Below, piece by piece: positions 14,388 to 14,850 of a stretch of DNA of 14,850 nucleotides; within the stretch, counting starts at the first letter, position 1; each line of letters starts with the position of its first letter. The notes under the pieces are model-generated. The model worked only from the letters and a program-made list of their open reading frames with translations. It had not been told where the DNA came from and did not search any database. The DNA is from Planctomycetaceae bacterium UBA4732 (GTDB taxonomy: Bacteria; Planctomycetota; Planctomycetia; Gemmatales; Gemmataceae), in contig DHJA01000093.1 in NCBI GenBank assembly GCA_002404095.1, positions 89,096-103,945 on the forward strand, read 5' to 3'. The position numbers were made by a program, and so were the translations under genes.

Positions 14388-14779
14388 GCGACCACCTCCG
14401 GTTGCGGCCGCGTCATGGCGGCGAAGTTCTCCGGGCGCGGCAGCGACATGCGCAACAGGGCAAGCGCCAAGGTTTTGCCTTGCGTATCGGTGCGCAGCGA
14501 CCGGCTGGCGCCGCCGGCCAGTACGTCGTACAGCACGAAGTTCAGGCCGAGCAAATTGGCCGCCTCATAGCGCACCACGCGCGACGGCTCCAGCGACTCG
14601 AAATAGCGCCGCACTACTTCGGCCGTCAGGTGTTCTTTCAACCACGCGAACCCGGCCGGCGTGTACGCCAACACGGCGATGTTGGCGTGATTGCCTTTGT
14701 CACCGCTGCGGCCGTGGGCGATTTCGGCCAAGGGAAAGGGTTCAGCTGTCATAAGATGAACAACCTCTTCATTATCCAT
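14384..14779 (-). CDS. Stand-alone AtuA-like C-terminal (ferredoxin-fold) domain protein
   Basis: A 131-aa protein from ATG 14779; ATG 14752 (MTAEPFPLAEIAHGRSGDKG), with AGAGG some 13 nt upstream, is an alternative. The sequence AHGRSGDKGNHANIAVLAY near the start, RYFESLEPSRVVRYEAANLLGLNFVLYDVLAGG in the middle, and SLRTDTQGKTLALALL near the end match the C-terminal domain of AtuA, which in acyclic terpene utilisation clusters is fused to a larger N-terminal domain. Here it is separate; the larger part may be the next gene upstream, outside the window. It overlaps the enoyl-CoA hydratase gene by four bases. Together they suggest branched-chain or isoprenoid acyl-CoA breakdown. The precise biochemical role of this domain is not known to me. 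Confidence 0.88.
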   Translation of the reverse strand: MDNEEVVHLMTAEPFPLAEIAHGRSGDKGNHANIAVLAYTPAGFAWLKEHLTAEVVRRYFESLEPSRVVRYEAANLLGLNFVLYDVLAGGASRSLRTDTQGKTLALALLRMSLPRPENFAAMTRPQPEVVA

Positions 14780-14820
14780 TAATTAAACAAACGTCCGTGG
14801 CGTCTCGGTTTGCTTCAAAG

Positions 14821-14850
14821 GTCCCATAAGTCCTATAGGACGTATAGGAC
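14821..14850. repeat. Short tandem/palindromic repeat at the window edge
   Basis: The last 30 bases are degenerate 9-bp units (GTCCCATAA, GTCCTATAG, GACGTATAG, GAC), including the perfect 12-bp palindrome GTCCTATAGGAC at 14830-14841 and a repeated TATAGGAC. The array is cut by the window end, so its full length is unknown. It lies upstream of the AtuA-like gene. Confidence 0.65.

Overview
This window is GC-rich and carries hallmarks of a planctomycete (Planctomycetota, plausibly Gemmata-like): a DUF1559 prepilin-like gene followed by a small lipoprotein gene, a FecR-like protein with a predicted anti-sigma-type N-terminus, long uncharacterised soluble proteins, and many dispersed palindromic repeats. 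The taxon is inferred from gene families only; no rRNA or tRNA gene is present.

Layout. 1-3961 holds one very large minus-strand gene of unknown function (about 1305 aa). It is divergent from a plus-strand gene (4280-6346) for a membrane-anchored protein with a duplicated N-terminal module, one transmembrane helix, a Pro-rich linker and a FecR-like domain. The 318-bp gap between them holds a 122-bp palindromic MITE-like element with 10-bp flanking direct repeats, and one copy of a 27-bp repeat whose inverted partner lies just past the far end of the 4280-6346 gene. That partner forms a hairpin between this gene and the convergent recD2 helicase gene (8558-6378). A divergent plus-strand group follows: an ARPP-1-like lipoprotein (8772-9854), a four-helix membrane protein (9876-10568), and an overlapping, probably frameshifted gene (to 11389) whose 5' end is built from four alternating copies of a 14-bp palindrome unit.

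11390-13600 is the most unusual region. A DUF1559/lipoprotein cassette on the minus strand (frameshifted DUF1559 gene 13291-12340, lipoprotein 12215-11769) has its own sigma70-type promoter and a roughly 200-nt leader. Immediately downstream lies the scar of a second cassette: a diverged copy of the promoter and leader (11532-11757), then only the last 14 codons of a lipoprotein paralogue (11480-11524), then a 70-bp copy of the 3' end of the neighbouring enoyl-CoA hydratase gene (11408-11477). The whole array is therefore flanked by direct repeats of the enoyl-CoA hydratase 3' end, as expected if cassettes entered at, or duplicated from, the end of that gene.

13596-14779 is a translationally coupled minus-strand pair: a stand-alone AtuA-like C-terminal domain protein and an enoyl-CoA hydratase. 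They suggest a leucine/isovalerate or acyclic-terpene type acyl-CoA pathway whose other genes would lie upstream, beyond the window.
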